Positions 12,132 through 24,472 of a stretch of DNA of 64,000 nucleotides are shown piece by piece. The notes beneath the pieces were generated by a model. It saw only the letters and a program-made list of their open reading frames with translations. It did no database searches and was not told where the DNA came from. The DNA is from Dermanyssus gallinae. Taxonomy: Eukaryota > Arthropoda > Arachnida > Mesostigmata > Dermanyssidae. Position 1 is the first letter of the stretch; each line of letters opens with the position of its first letter. Position numbers and translations under genes: made by a program. The stretch spans positions 37,501 through 101,500 of the forward strand of contig QVRM01002189.1 of assembly GCA_003439945.1 (NCBI GenBank). The letters are read 5' to 3'.

Positions 12132-12588
12132 GTATTTTGTTTAAATTGCATTTTGTGTAAATATATATGCATTTTGTTACCGCTGTGATTGCTGGTTGCG
12201 TGAAATTCGTTAAATAGCAGAATGCCTGTTCAATGTAACGAACGTTACTTTACCAATGCGCGCATCAAGCCGTATATGTGACGTGATGTGCCCCGCCAGA
12301 GCCACGTAAAGCGTATGAGCAACGTTCTGCTTAGGCTAGGCCACAAAAACTCGAAAGGAAGCCTGCGACTGCCGGTGAAAAATCCGCTGGACGAGTTCTG
12401 TGTATTGTATCGCTTGGCTGCACCTGGTGCTGTGGTGTGTGCCCTAATGAGTTTACGTAATTGTCGGATCATCTGATGGGTGATCGTGTGCACACATCTG
12501 TACACGCAACAACCCATTTAGTGTGCCACTTATAGCCTCATTATTTGGCATTTTGTAGCTTGATTTGTTACTTAAATACAAAAACTCT

Positions 12589-12590
<2 letters not shown>
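11760..12590. other. No gene recognised; TA arrays at 12,052-12,131
   Basis: Unique sequence with a cluster of TA arrays in the middle. The frames at 12,245-12,517 are open on both strands without a recognisable motif. Confidence 0.5.

Positions 12591-12591
<1 letters not shown>

Positions 12592-12627
<36 letters not shown>
12592..12627. repeat. (TA)n array
   Basis: About 18 uninterrupted TA units. Confidence 0.95.
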
Positions 12628-12628
<1 letters not shown>

Positions 12629-12979
12629 TTACCGGCCATGGTGATTCACAAAGCTATTTGTTTCGTATATGATGAGAGAAGAAGATGGGCGAGAGAAGAA
12701 GAAAAACGATGAGTCGAAACATCAGATCCACCTAGAAGTAACATGAGGATGTTTGTGGAGTCCACATCAGCACTGCATTAGCATGGAAGCTGAGCGAGGA
12801 AATAGCAACTGCAGTGATGAAAAAGAAGAAAGCTCGGCAGGTATAGAAGAGAATGGATGGCACTCACGACATCAACAGATAAAGCGGCTTGTGATGTAAA
12901 GGTGTTGGGACAAGCACGTCGGATTGGTCGGAGATCCGTGACTTCGCCCACATAATCCGTTAGGTGCTCTCCACTTCTC

Positions 12980-13007
12980 CTAATGGCCCATTGTAATGGG
13001 CCATTAG
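12980..13007. repeat. Perfect palindrome, 13-bp arms
   Basis: The left arm 12,980-12,992 (ctaatggcccatt) and right arm 12,995-13,007 are exact reverse complements around a GT spacer. Outside them 'cttctc' and 'agaatgaag' allow imperfect extension. A G15 tract (13,025-13,039) and a second hairpin (13,064-13,111) lie just downstream, so this may be the end of an unknown element. Confidence 0.85.
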
Positions 13008-13063
13008 AGAATGAAGCTTAAGAAGGGGGGGGGGGGGGGAAGAAGGGCCTTGGCGGACCACCA

Positions 13064-13111
13064 AGCCGTGTGGGACTTAATCCAACCGCTAGGATCAAGT
13101 TCCACACGGCT
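13064..13111. repeat. Inverted repeat, 15-bp arms with one mismatch
   Basis: Arm 13,064-13,078 (agccgtgtgggactt) pairs with 13,097-13,111 (aagttccacacggct) with a single G-T wobble or mismatch, around an 18-base loop. It is the second stable fold within 130 bases. Confidence 0.85.
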
Positions 13112-13230
13112 CGAGAGGGGGAACAGGGCTGTTAGCAATAATGCGTAACGGCATCCACGCTCCTCCACGAAACCGTATATATATATATATATATGTGACG
13201 AGAGAAAATCTTCAACAATACGTAAAAGTA

Positions 13231-13488
13231 CTAGTGGTAGTTGTAGTAGTTCATGTTGGTAGAATTCCGAGTCGAATTAGTAATCGTAATGACAGTAATG
13301 AGAGACCGAAGTCCCGTTCGCAAAATTCCGTGACACCGCGCCCTCTCATTTAAGAAACTCTCTGCTATATCCAAATGGCACCCCAATGAAAACTTAAATA
13401 TTCTTCTCTGAATCCCTTTTAACTTCCTCCGTAAACCCGGGTCATGTACTAGAGCAGCGTTTGCAAATATCAGCCTTGGCACATGCAT
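13231..13488 (-). pseudogene. Jockey/CR1-like LINE reverse-transcriptase C-terminal fragment
   Basis: A minus-strand frame of 85 codons matches the segment after the RT palm in Jockey/CR1-type LINE ORF2. A P-R-L-I-F-A-N-A block stands where these enzymes have P-x-L-E-Y-A, followed by a Pro-Gly-Leu turn and then an L-K-G-I-Q-R-R-I-F-K helix, the usual 'E-x-v-Q-R-R-f-x-R' signature. The frame continues into E-R-A-R-C-H, like the R-R-x-x-x-D/L region. No catalytic block is included, so it is only a fragment. It is called by eye. Confidence 0.6.
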
Positions 13489-13546
13489 TACTTCGCAAAT
13501 GTCCCTTGTAACCCCATACTTATTGAACCCCCATGCGCTTCACGTG

Positions 13547-13588
13547 TAAAGCTTCAAGTACACGTGAAAGCTTCAAATAAACGAGCTT
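13547..13588. repeat. Short tandem duplication (about 20 bp x 2)
   Basis: 'cacgtgtaaagcttcaagta' is followed at once by 'cacgtgaaagcttcaaataa', two near-identical copies. Confidence 0.75.
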
Positions 13589-13589
13589 A

Positions 13590-14220
13590 CTCGATGTTCT
13601 CTTACTTTCCTTCTACTCATGATGACGGCGTCGTTTGTATTTGTCGACGGCTTTCGGCTATTTGTTGCACTAGTACCCCCTCGATACGATGCAATGCAGT
13701 CTCTCTTCTTTTCACTGTATTGGCATATTTGGTTATTTGCTTCTTTTATTCTATCTCCCTTTCTCGCTTCCATCTCTGGTCGCACACTTTGAGATAAGGC
13801 GTTCAAAACCAAGGGCGGCCATTGCCAAATCTTGTCAGCAGGTCGTCGGTTCGTGTTGAAATCTCGTCACGGCTGTAGGTGCAAGCAAGCAGAGTTAAGA
13901 GTAGCGGCGTTGCCAAAGCGCAGGGAACGACAACGATAAGGATAAACAGTAAGAATGCCACGTCTCCTAGTCCACGCGCCCAGCAGGACACAGGACGGCC
14001 GGCAGGGCACGCCTGTGTCCTGCTTTGTCTTTCGCCCTCTATGCGGCTTTTATCTCCTTTCACCCTTCCCACTTTCTTGGTCCTTGTTATCACAACTCCC
14101 CCCCCCTCGCTCTCTCTCTCTCTCTGTGTATTTTTGACAGCTTCATGTTGTCGTCACTCGCTCCCATCTCTCGTTCCATCCCCGGTCCGATCACCAAGCA
14201 GATCAGCAGCAGCAACCGAA
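13590..14220. other. No gene recognised
   Basis: GC-richer DNA with CT runs and a C tract near 14,098-14,106. Open frames on both strands lack motifs. Confidence 0.45.
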
Positions 14221-14225
14221 ACCGC

Positions 14226-14285
14226 TTTATGTTGTTGTGTTGTTGTTGCTGTTGTTATTGTTGTTGTTGTTGTCGTCGTCGTCGC
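14226..14285. repeat. (TTG)n-(TCG)n array
   Basis: TTG units pass into GTC/TCG units. The long plus-strand frame that starts here (14,237-15,367) crosses this array, CT-rich sequence and an AAC array, and its overall composition is that of repeat DNA. Confidence 0.9.
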
Positions 14286-14867
14286 CATTGAAGATGCCGC
14301 CTCCACAAGTTCCTACAGTCAGCGAGATCTGCTTGGTTCATCCTTTTGTGCCTATCGCCAGTCAGAAGCAGACGACCTCGGCTTCGGCCTCCTTCAGCCT
14401 AACCGTATCCACCCGTCCACTCGTTCATTGTCTAGTCAGTAGAAGTCGGCTTTATGACGCGCAAATCTCCTCTACCTTGCGCGCTGCCGTTTTTCTTCCC
14501 CCTGGCGCTTCTGCTACCCCCGCTCTCTCTCTCCTCTGCTTCCCCTCTCGTCCGGCGTTTCTCTGCCATCCTCTACATGCATCATCATTACCCGTTGTGA
14601 AAGCAAGAGAAAGTGGAAAAATGAGAAGAACGAAGAAGAAAAACGAAGTTACCTACCTCACCCGCACCCACAGCGCTCTCTCCCCCTCTCTCTCTCGCTC
14701 TCTTTATCTCTCTAGCTCTCAAGATAAGACGAACGGAAAAACGCCAACCGACGACGGACTACCGTCCCTCGAAGGACGAAAGCTGAGGCTTAAAGTCCGA
14801 AGCTTCTGTCCGGGAACACGGGATGGGCACGGTGGCGCCCACGTCAACTCCGGTTGCAGTGACGGCA

Positions 14868-15000
14868 GCAACAACAACAACAACAGCAACGACAACATTA
14901 GCAACAACAGCAACAACAACAGCAACAACATTAACAACAACAAAAACAACACCAGCAACAACAACAACAAAAACAACACCAGCAACAGCAGCAAAGTGCA
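14868..15000. repeat. Interrupted (AAC)n array
   Basis: AAC units with AGC, GAC and ATT interruptions leave all plus-strand frames open (Asn/Ser, Thr or Gln). Confidence 0.92.
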
Positions 15001-15600
15001 AAAATGTGGGGCCTGCTCGACCACATCTACGACCGTAGGCGTTGATGGAATCATCGGCGGGGCTTGGGCTAGGAGCGGCCGTCCCGCCGACGACGACGAC
15101 GTAAATCGACGCCTCTCCAGACGAGACACCAAAACCAACTGTCTCACTGACCGTTGCTGGGCTGCTGCGACCACAACGCCCGCGCTACCGCAGCTCGACT
15201 GTATGACTATATACGACCCGGTTGAACACGGCAAAGCAACAAAAAGCGGGGGCTCGTTTGTCGTTGTGTTTCGTTTCTGTGTTTCTCTCGTTTCTGTTTG
15301 CTACGAAGTGCGAGTACTTGCGACTTCAGCTGCTGGTCGCAGCCAGACAGCTCTCGCATTGGATTAGACACACTGCCATCTCGTGTCTCGTGTTACGTCA
15401 TTCGCCACGGAACGCTAATTTCTTTCAGGTCAAGAGAAACTTAGTAATCGCTGAGTTACATTGAGGAACTATACACACATGCACACGTGCACACACACCA
15501 CTCATAAGCATACAAAAATCTACGCTACGCCACAACATGCCTGTTACTAGTAGTGCTCATTTACTTTATCTGGGCTCATTTACTTTACAATTTTTCAATA

Positions 15601-15788
15601 TTTTTTTTCCGTAAGGCAATTGCCCGTGTACGGTTTATTCATGTCATGGCTAATTTTAATCCACTCCGGCATTTACCTTGTCTAAATTGGAAACCATGCA
15701 AACCAATTTAATAGTGGCCGGTCTGGGTCTCGAACCCAGTCCTCCCGAATGCAAGGCAAAGGCTTTGCCACTAAGCCATCTTGCTCGG
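15601..15788 (-). mobile_element. tRNA-derived SINE, copy 1
   Basis: About 188 bp that recurs at 45,861-46,045 with roughly 95% identity by eye. Read on the minus strand it starts with a tRNA-like head: an A-box-like tggcttagtggc (plus-strand 15,767-15,778) and a B-box ggttcgagacc (15,726-15,736). The region between them resembles an anticodon arm with TGC in the loop, suggesting a tRNA-Ala-like origin (inference). A tRNA-unrelated body follows, ending in an A8 tail (T8 at 15,601-15,608). Internal polymerase III boxes would drive transcription. No target-site duplication is visible because the flanks are AT-rich. Confidence 0.88.
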
Positions 15789-15817
15789 TCCTATATATAC
15801 AGGACTATATATATATA

Positions 15818-15862
15818 GGACGTACAGACATACATAATATACTTATGTATGTCTGTACGTCC
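15818..15862. repeat. Perfect palindrome, 20-bp arms
   Basis: Arm 15,818-15,837 (ggacgtacagacatacataa) and arm 15,843-15,862 are exact reverse complements around the spacer tatac. A related smaller inverted pair (tcctatata / tatatagga) lies just before it, between this palindrome and the SINE. It may be a miniature inverted-repeat element or its remnant. Confidence 0.92.
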
Positions 15863-17638
15863 ATTTTGCCGCAATGTCTAGGATATAGCAAGCACTTCTC
15901 GCCTATAGATCATTTTAATGCGCCGCCTTAAAGTGATTTGTGAATCTTTCCTAGATGGGAAAATATATTGAGGGATTGTTTAGCAATTCTTGTTTCGATT
16001 CTTAAACGATTACGTGTATGTCAGATGCAAAGAAAGCTAACATGAAAGAAGCCGTGTGAAAACAGCTTAATCGGCAACGATACAAAGTGATGATAGAATT
16101 CAAGTCACTTTAATAAGGCTGCCATGTTCCCTGTTTACTTGCCATGTTTGCACGGAAACGCAGGAAACTTAACCATTTCCGTATGCTTAGGCGCCTTGAA
16201 GCTCTGAGGTGCCTAAGTACGCCTTTGAATCAGTTTGCCTACAGCAAACAAAGTACAAACATCGCAAGTTGCTGTTGCTTACTATAAATAGTAGTTAAAG
16301 AGTCGTGGTAGATTTCACTATATTAAGGCTTTATTTTGTAATACATTATCCTGGTAGTAGTTAAACTCGAACCTAAATACACCAACACGTAAACACCACG
16401 ACACTTGCTGGCTAAGAAATAAACGATTATAGATTTACACGTTTTTTTTATGTGTCGACGTGTGCTTTTACTTGTTGTTGACTTCTACGCAATATAACTA
16501 GCCGAGGCAACCAAAAGGGGTTCAAAAGTCAATGTTAAGCCATCATTTGACGACAAAAAGCAAACGCCAAAATTCTATGCCAATCCAAAACGCTTAAACA
16601 TTCATTCACGCGTACGCTCATAAAGTAACCAAATGTTTGTAATTATGCAAACACAACGTAGTACTAGGGAGAATTCTATAATTAAAGATATTAAAAAAAA
16701 ATTTGAACGCCCATTTGATCAGCATTTTGATTTCGATCGATGCATGTACGTTCGCGCGTCATGTTTATGAATATATTATATAATCTGTTAAAACAATGAA
16801 AATAGAGTTATGTATATGTTTGTATGTATGCATGCATCGTACATACTCGCCCTACGATACACACCCATAAAAAAAAAACAGGAGACTCGTTGCATAGAGA
16901 GAGACTAAATCATTAAATAACGTAAATGCGTCATTCTCCCATTGGGATCGGCTGATTCAGCCTTCAGCCGAGAGGGAAATTATTACGAACAGCAGCATTA
17001 GTCATGCATATACACTTTTTACCACAACGGTCAGGACCATATTTAGAGTTATCCAGGTTAACCAGCAAACTAGACGGATTCCTGGAAAAATAAGTGGCAT
17101 CTCGCAAAGCTTTGATGCCGACTATTACAAGAACTCTCGTAGATTTTCAGTGAATCATAGCAGCCGTTACTGCTCAAATAGTGTGATTTTAAACTGCATT
17201 CTCGGACTGTACGGAGTCCCACGTATCCACGGTACAGTGATTTTGTGTGCAGTTCATTTTGTTGAGAAGAGGCCCAAAAATGCAAGTGCAGTGCAAAATC
17301 GGCCTTCGCCAAGCTCGTCTTGACGCTAGAAGCCGGAACGCTTAGTTGTGCGGGGTAGGCACACCAGATCGCATCAGACTACTATCAATGAGAAAATATT
17401 TCACGAGCTGGACCCGGCAGCGTATGCACAAACGATACCGCGGCAGTAGCAAATAAGATATTGATAGTAGTAATAATAATAATAATAATACGCATACTTG
17501 TAGACATAACTATTTGAGGCTTGACGGCCCAATTTGACTATGAAACGTTCGCCACATTGACGCACGCTTGCTTCAAACTACGAGGTTAATATATCATTAT
17601 AGTCACACACTAGCTACATCTGAAAATCGATTACACAT

Positions 17639-17640
<2 letters not shown>
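15863..17640. other. No gene recognised
   Basis: AT-rich unique DNA with an (AAT)n run at 17,470-17,492. No coding motif, RNA gene or recognisable transposon was seen. Confidence 0.55.
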
Positions 17641-17644
<4 letters not shown>

Positions 17645-17672
<28 letters not shown>

Positions 17673-17713
17673 CCACCTTTAAAGATTGATTACATTGAAT
17701 AAATGGTGTGATG

Positions 17714-17777
<64 letters not shown>
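17645..17777. repeat. Two TA arrays
   Basis: TA arrays at 17,645-17,671 and 17,718-17,777 are separated by 46 unique bases. Confidence 0.95.
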
Positions 17778-17779
<2 letters not shown>

Positions 17780-18183
17780 CGTATGCGCATAACCATAGCC
17801 CAAGGGAAAACTTTATATCTCTGATGCTAGATGTTGTCAACTATCGAGCTGTGTCTAGCCGACCATGTTTCACAAGAAGCAGCAATTATGTCGACCTCAT
17901 TCACGGATTCATTCATATATATCGATCGACCGTCAGTGTCTAGTTTGCTCGTCTATTGCTTGCTTGGATTGAGTCGTCGTCATTTCGTCCCGTTCTGGGT
18001 CGACCATTGGGCCCAGCAGGCTAACTAGAGCTATCTTCATAATAATAATCATCACCATCCTCATAATCAGAATAATAATCGAATGACCAAATCAGCTGGT
18101 AATGATTGATTATCGTTGAACACCGTTGACCACCAAATGGCGGCGGGCGTGGTAACGGCGCCAGCGGTTCTCCAGCCCAGAGG

Positions 18184-18185
<2 letters not shown>

Positions 18186-18258
<73 letters not shown>

Positions 18259-18320
18259 ATATAGTTTATTATTTATTATATACATATATGATATATATAT
18301 AATATATATATATATATATT
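18186..18320. repeat. TA-rich array cluster
   Basis: TA arrays are interrupted by single T, G or A insertions over about 135 bases. DNA on either side (17,778-18,185 and 18,321-18,585) shows no gene. Confidence 0.95.
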
Positions 18321-18586
18321 CACATTTACATATATGGAAAGCACCGTACCCACTCAAGCGGGTCAGTTGCCATGGCGGACGAGAGCGAAAGCGGACGCTT
18401 AAACTGTGTACAAGATGAAACCCCTGCTCAAGTATCTGTCATAGTGTGTAGATGAGTCTTGATTTGGGATCCATGCGAAATTGTAGTTGCTGTAATATCA
18501 GTAGTGAGTCGCATCATCGTTCGCAGGACGAGCAGAACGTAGCTTATCATCGCAATTACGTTTTGCACCATTTTGCTACTGTTATA

Positions 18587-18591
18587 ACTGT

Positions 18592-18622
<31 letters not shown>

Positions 18623-18955
18623 ATTACTAATGTTATTTTTTATTGTTCTTGCTGTTGTTAATATTCCTATGGTTAATTTGCTGATTATGTTGTCGTCGTT
18701 GTTGCAAATTTGCGGATTATGTGCGGATTATGGTGTCGTCCTGTTGTTTATTTGCGGGATATGTTGTTGTTGGTTTTATTGTTCGTATAGCTCGTCTATA
18801 GCGGTCTTTATTACTGTTTTGTTGCTACTGATGTTGTTTTTGACCTGTGCTCTTGCTACTACTGTTGTTGTTGTTGGTGGTGGTGGTGGTGGTAATGTTG
18901 CTTCTGATGTTGTCGTTGTTGCTGTTGTTGTTGTGGTGGTGGTCGTCGCTTACCC
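18587..18955. repeat. GTT/GGT-rich trinucleotide block
   Basis: Interrupted GTT, GCT and GGT units, including GGT repeats near 18,875-18,893. The long plus-strand Leu/Val frame is compositional. Confidence 0.88.
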
Positions 18956-18959
18956 CTTT

Positions 18960-19910
18960 GCCCGGCTAATTATTAGTCTACTGCGGGCAGCTGCGGGTAA
19001 GTTGCCAGCAGCCGGCATTGATTCGCTGATTCGCGGCCAGCTGGCCAACCGACTGAGCGGTCTGCCAACGACCGTCTGACTGTCTGGCTGACTGATCGAT
19101 TCGTCCGTTCGTCCGTCCGTCCTTTTGCCCGAACCGCCTGCCCTTTCACGCGCACGTTCGCCGACGACCGGCCAGTGATTGACGGTCGTCGTGGGCCGCC
19201 ATACTATGGACGGCGTGACTGATACCGGATGACGAACAGGTGTGTGGGCGGCTGGAAGACCTCTGCTGGACTGGGCTGGGCTGGGCCGGGGCGGTCGAGC
19301 GGGCGGGCGGGGGCTGCTTGAACGGCCACAGGGGCACAGGAATAGGGCCGCCGCAGCAACAACGGGGCGGACACGGTCCGTGCTAGGTGGGTGGCTGATA
19401 GGGACGGTTAGACAGGCTGGCCGTGTATCTCTATGTGTATCTTTGTGCGTGTATCTGTCTGTGCGTGCGAGTCTCGGTCGGTCCCATCATGTCTCGGGGA
19501 GGGGGGGGGGGGGGTGCTTGCAGCAACTCGATCGCTGCCGCCGTCAAAGCAGAGATGCTCGCGGCGTCGAACGAGAACGCCTTGCAATCATCATACTGTG
19601 GCGGCAGTCAAGCCACACCACCATTAGCAACAGCAGCAGCACCACAACCACAAATCTCTACCGGTCCTGCATCGTGCTACCGTACTGTACCAAGGAAATA
19701 CTGTGGCAAATAATAGCAGTAGGAGTAAACGACGGCTCACGAACTACGCATACGAGCATACCCTCTCTATCTGGAATAGTAACTCTCACTACTATTCGTA
19801 ATAAGAGGAGACCCTTACAAGTGCTAAGGTATTAGCAATATCAAGAGTATTGCAGCATATAGGACACTAGTTGCTGTAGCAGTAGCGGTAGCAGCATCAG
19901 CAACAGCGGC
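18960..19910. other. GC-rich unique patch, no gene proven
   Basis: A GC-rich stretch with short CGTC, GGGCT and G-tract runs (G14 at 19,501-19,514). Frames of up to 197 codons overlap on both strands and none has a recognisable domain. It could be untranslated or promoter sequence; this is inference from composition only. Confidence 0.35.
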
Positions 19911-19911
19911 C

Positions 19912-20433
<522 letters not shown>

Positions 20434-21595
20434 GTACAACGACGACGAAACATGCTGTGACTACACCCATCAACCACTATTGTGTTCACCAGTTATAAAT
20501 CATTTCAGTACCAGACTAATCCGTCAGCCATTTTCGATCTCCACTTGACATTCGGACACCTGCATAATCATAATAATGTTATATTGACCAATAACAACAA
20601 GTTTTATAATTGTTTAACAGAATCAAAGGTTCGCATTAAGATTAGTTTTATTAAATAAAGCAATGTACGCCCGCAAAAACTACCAATTTGTTGTTTTCAC
20701 TGGCATTGGCTTTTTCAAGTGTCCGAGAGAAGCGCTTGTTCCGTGGAAGTCGGGATCGATGTCCGGCATCTTCTCTTCCTACTTCCTGCCACGATGTACT
20801 ACTCTAAGCGGTTACTACTGAACCTGTGAACGATCAGGACCAGTCTGCAGTACTCCTATACTAATCAAAATGTATATACAAAGTATACTACCAATTTATG
20901 GTGACTGACCCTGAAAAATAATAATAATATTTGTATACATTTGCTTTATCGCAACCACGATGATTTGCCATTAACGCACCGTCGTTCAATTTGAAATGCA
21001 ACCAGCTGTTGATTGAGCAGTTTCCACCTGGCGTTAAACCCATTTGAACGCCCCCGGTGAAACGTATGGCCGTCGATCATGCGCAGATAAGAAACCCTCG
21101 AATGTATTTAATCTGATGCCAGACCTGACATCGACAAACGACAATAACAATAACAACAATGGCCAATACGGGAATTTATCATTGTTGTTGTCGTCGTCGT
21201 CGTCGTTGATGGCTGTTGATGTTATCGCTCTATTGTACATATTGTTGCTGTTGTTGTTGTTACTATCGTTGTCTAGTCTTCGGTGTTATTATAATTGATT
21301 AGTAAGTGTAGTTATTATCCTGTTGAGACTTTTATTCTCGCTAGTATAACCGTTGTTGTTGCTTATTATCTGCTTGTTGTTGCAATAATGGACCTAATCC
21401 ATTGCTACGTAACTTAAGCATGTATAGCGAGTCCGCATTTCGTTCGCAGCCACTCGTCGGTATTGAGAACAAATAAAAATAAAACATTGCATACCGTTGG
21501 GGAAGCGGTGAGGTTACTTGGTAGTTACAGTATCATTGTCGCCTTACCACTACTACTACTACTACTAGTAAGACGAATAACAATAGTAATAGAAA
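20434..21595. other. No gene recognised
   Basis: AT-rich unique DNA with GTT and CGT runs near 21,180-21,265. No motif was seen. Confidence 0.5.
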
Positions 21596-21596
21596 A

Positions 21597-21598
<2 letters not shown>

Positions 21599-21640
<42 letters not shown>
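21599..21640. repeat. (TA)n array
   Basis: About 20 uninterrupted TA units. Confidence 0.95.
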
Positions 21641-21643
<3 letters not shown>

Positions 21644-22940
21644 TTTTTTTATTATTTAATACGACTCGCTTTTATTAGCAAAAACACTGCCAAAATGACT
21701 ATCTAGCCAAGTAGCGACACCTCACTGTCTTCATTGATGATTAGGCAAACAGTTCTCTTAGACAATAGTGGAAAATGGCAGCGGCGATGAAGTTGTCTAC
21801 GAGATATAAAAAAAAAAAAACGTTTGTTTTTTCTGGACACGAGTACGCCAAACAAGTCGGGTAGCGACGAGCATACCACATGCAGTGCTGATGTATTAGA
21901 TCAATCATTTGAGAACTGGTTTACAATACACTTGACGACGTCGACGACGTCATCAGCATGTCGTCATTTGATTCGCCGCGAGCCGTGGGATTGACGGACC
22001 TGTTTGCGATAGCCGTGTCGGGAACTGGGAGATCGTCTAGCTAAGGGCATGCGTGCGCGATTTATGAAAGGGAGAACCATCATAATCACACACAACGACA
22101 GCTAGGGAATGGCTAACAACAGCGAACACAATGCTAACTCACTTGAGTGAACATGTTTAACGCACAAAAATGACGCCCTACAGTATGGTTAGTTCATGCG
22201 CCCGCCGACGAAAGCTCAAGGTTTTCCAAGTACCAAACTACCGACCGGCGACTTTGGCCGAACAATAAGATAAACAGCCTGCACAACAGTCAATCATATA
22301 TATATATTTATTTTTTCGTTTTTTTTTTTGCAGAAGATTGGCTTGATTAAGTTCGGCACGCGCATGTCTGCTCAAAGAATCGCCAGTGTTCTCCTAACTG
22401 CTATTGGCCAACGTCCATTGTGGATTTCTCGATAGGCCCGCCTCGCTCTCTCGGAACAAACGGAGCCGTTTCGGAGCACGCAAGCGTTAGTTACCTTAGG
22501 GCCATCAACAGTACTACTACATTGCGATAGTTTGGTAAAGCAAGAGAAAGTCTAAGGAAAAGTGAATGTCTTTCAGTGACCGCCAATGCTTACAATAATA
22601 AAAATGACAATAGAATAGCACCGATTGAGGAGCCGCGATGCTATATGTAAAGCCATGCTATAAAAATAGTTTTTTTAATTACAATTGTTATTTTATGAGA
22701 CTGCTTTTTCCTCTTCTAATCGCTCTTGGCGCTAATGGATTTCACTAAATTCGTGCTGTTAGACTTGGTCTACATTGCACTCAGTGCGTCATATTTACAT
22801 GCAAAATACATTCGGTCGTATAGAATCGTGTTTAGCGTGATGGTCCGGTTCGTTATTTGTCTCCTATATTATGATAGGTGCAGTTCAGGCAATCATCTGT
22901 AGTGCTCGTATCGATAGCCATCGCATCAATAGTTCTCCGC
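21641..22940. other. No gene proven; one splice-acceptor-like site
   Basis: Unique DNA. A long T tract ending TGCAG lies at 22,310-22,333 and is followed by 33 open codons (22,334-22,435). This is compatible with an intron end, but nothing else supports an exon. Confidence 0.3.
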
Positions 22941-22944
22941 TATG

Positions 22945-22963
22945 TATATATATATATATATAT
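22945..22963. repeat. Short (TA)n array
   Basis: About nine TA units. Confidence 0.9.
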
Positions 22964-22969
22964 GTTGTA

Positions 22970-24070
22970 TATGAAGAAAATATGTTTTGTATGTCTGTAT
23001 ATCGAATCATATTACAAAGTCCCAGGCTGGCAGAGATAACTATATAATTGCAGTAATTTTACTACCAAGAATAATCAAAATGTCTATCGAGAGAGAGATA
23101 GGGAGAGAGCAAAGAAGGGTCCGTCCGAGAGGAGCCCAAGAAAAGAACCCCAAGCATAATCGCTATAGTGCGTGCTACTAGAGAGGTACCACCAGCATCA
23201 GCAGCAGCAGCAATCGTGGCAGAAATCCTAGTCAAAATATCAATCATAATTCATGCATCCCTGCTTCACTGCTTCGGCGCATCCAACTGTCCGGGGTCCG
23301 CCTGGAAGTCCGAGAGTATCAGGAGCCGCCGGAGCCGCCAACAAGTGGCGAGGGTAACAGGATATATGCATGCATGCACCACACATTTATATACACACAC
23401 ACCCATTAATTTTTACGTATATGTATGGGAAGGGTAACAGTCTATATATATATATATACATACATGTATACATATATACATCTATATAGATTAAGAAGAG
23501 ACAGGGAGAGTGAGATCGACGAAGGAAGAGCATATAGAGAAGGACGCAAACGGTAGCAGGACGCCTCAGTTTGACCGCCATCCCGCCGAAGACGAGTTGC
23601 CACTGAGCCGCCAAGAAGAGCATTCATGCATCTTCTTGTTAAGCGTTTAGCGTCGGTGGTGGCAGCAACAGCAGCAGAGCGGGAAACCAGCGGCGTGATC
23701 GTTGCTGTTGGTAGCGGCTGTTGCTGCTGCTGCTGTCGAGGCCGCTTGTGCTGATGAGGGCCGATGACGATGAAGATGATGATGATGATGATGTTGCTGA
23801 TAATGTGGAGGTGGAGGAGCATAAGAAGAAGAGGAGACATGACACGTGTTGATTATTTCGAATATCGGACTTGGACAGCTGCGCTGGCTGTAGTAACCCA
23901 CCCACCGAACACCCACCCACCCACACATGCACACTGCTTATCGTCGCTCAGGTCGGCGGCCGGCCGAACCGACGCATCATCATCATCATCATCGGAAGGC
24001 CTTGCTGTAGCTGACATATGCATACTCGTATGCATACACCTACACACTCACTTAGTCGCACGCACGCACG
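22970..24070. other. Mixed GC-rich unique and short repeats; no gene proven
   Basis: It holds TA/CATA runs at 23,440-23,485, GAT units near 23,764-23,795, CACC runs near 23,898-23,927 and ATC units near 23,970-23,992. Overlapping frames on both strands lack domains. Confidence 0.4.
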
Positions 24071-24073
24071 CCC

Positions 24074-24137
24074 ATATATATATATATATATATATATATA
24101 CGTATATGTAAACACACATTTACATATATATATATTC
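24074..24137. repeat. TA arrays
   Basis: Two TA arrays (24,074-24,100 and 24,121-24,136) are separated by a GTAAACACACATTTAC-like inverted segment. Confidence 0.9.
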
Positions 24138-24299
24138 ATTCTTCCGGAAGCTGCTGACGGCAACAACGTTCACAAAACGAGCATCGTCAGCTACCGGCAG
24201 GCAACGTGGGTTGTCCAATGCAAGTCAGAGTGGCCTGGCTGTGCCTGTACCGCAGCTGTACGACGCAGCATCAGCAACAGTAGTAACATCGTGCTGCAT

Positions 24300-24472
24300 T
24301 TCGTTGTTGCTGTCGGCTTCATCATTAGAGTCGTCGTTGCTGTTGTAGCAAAATCAGCTGTTGTTGTTGTTGTTGCTGCTGCTGATGTTGTTGTTGTTAT
24401 TGCTGTTGCTATTGTTGTTGTTGGTATTGTTGTCATTGTTGTTGTTGTCGTTGCTGTTGTCATCATCCCATT
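24300..24472. repeat. GTT/GCT-rich trinucleotide block
   Basis: Interrupted GTT and GCT units over about 170 bases. Confidence 0.88.

Noticed and set aside
12980..13111. Helitron 3' end
   Set aside because: Hairpins are present, but there is no CTRR terminus at the expected distance after either one.
14237..15367. 376-codon plus-strand frame, the longest in the window
   Set aside because: It joins TTG, CT-rich and AAC repeats with short unique pieces. No domain was recognised, and the opposite strand is open over much of it.
15716..15788. tRNA-Ala gene
   Set aside because: The tRNA-like head continues into a 115-base body and A tail that recur at 45.9 kb, and the acceptor arm does not pair well. 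It is a SINE, not a tRNA gene.
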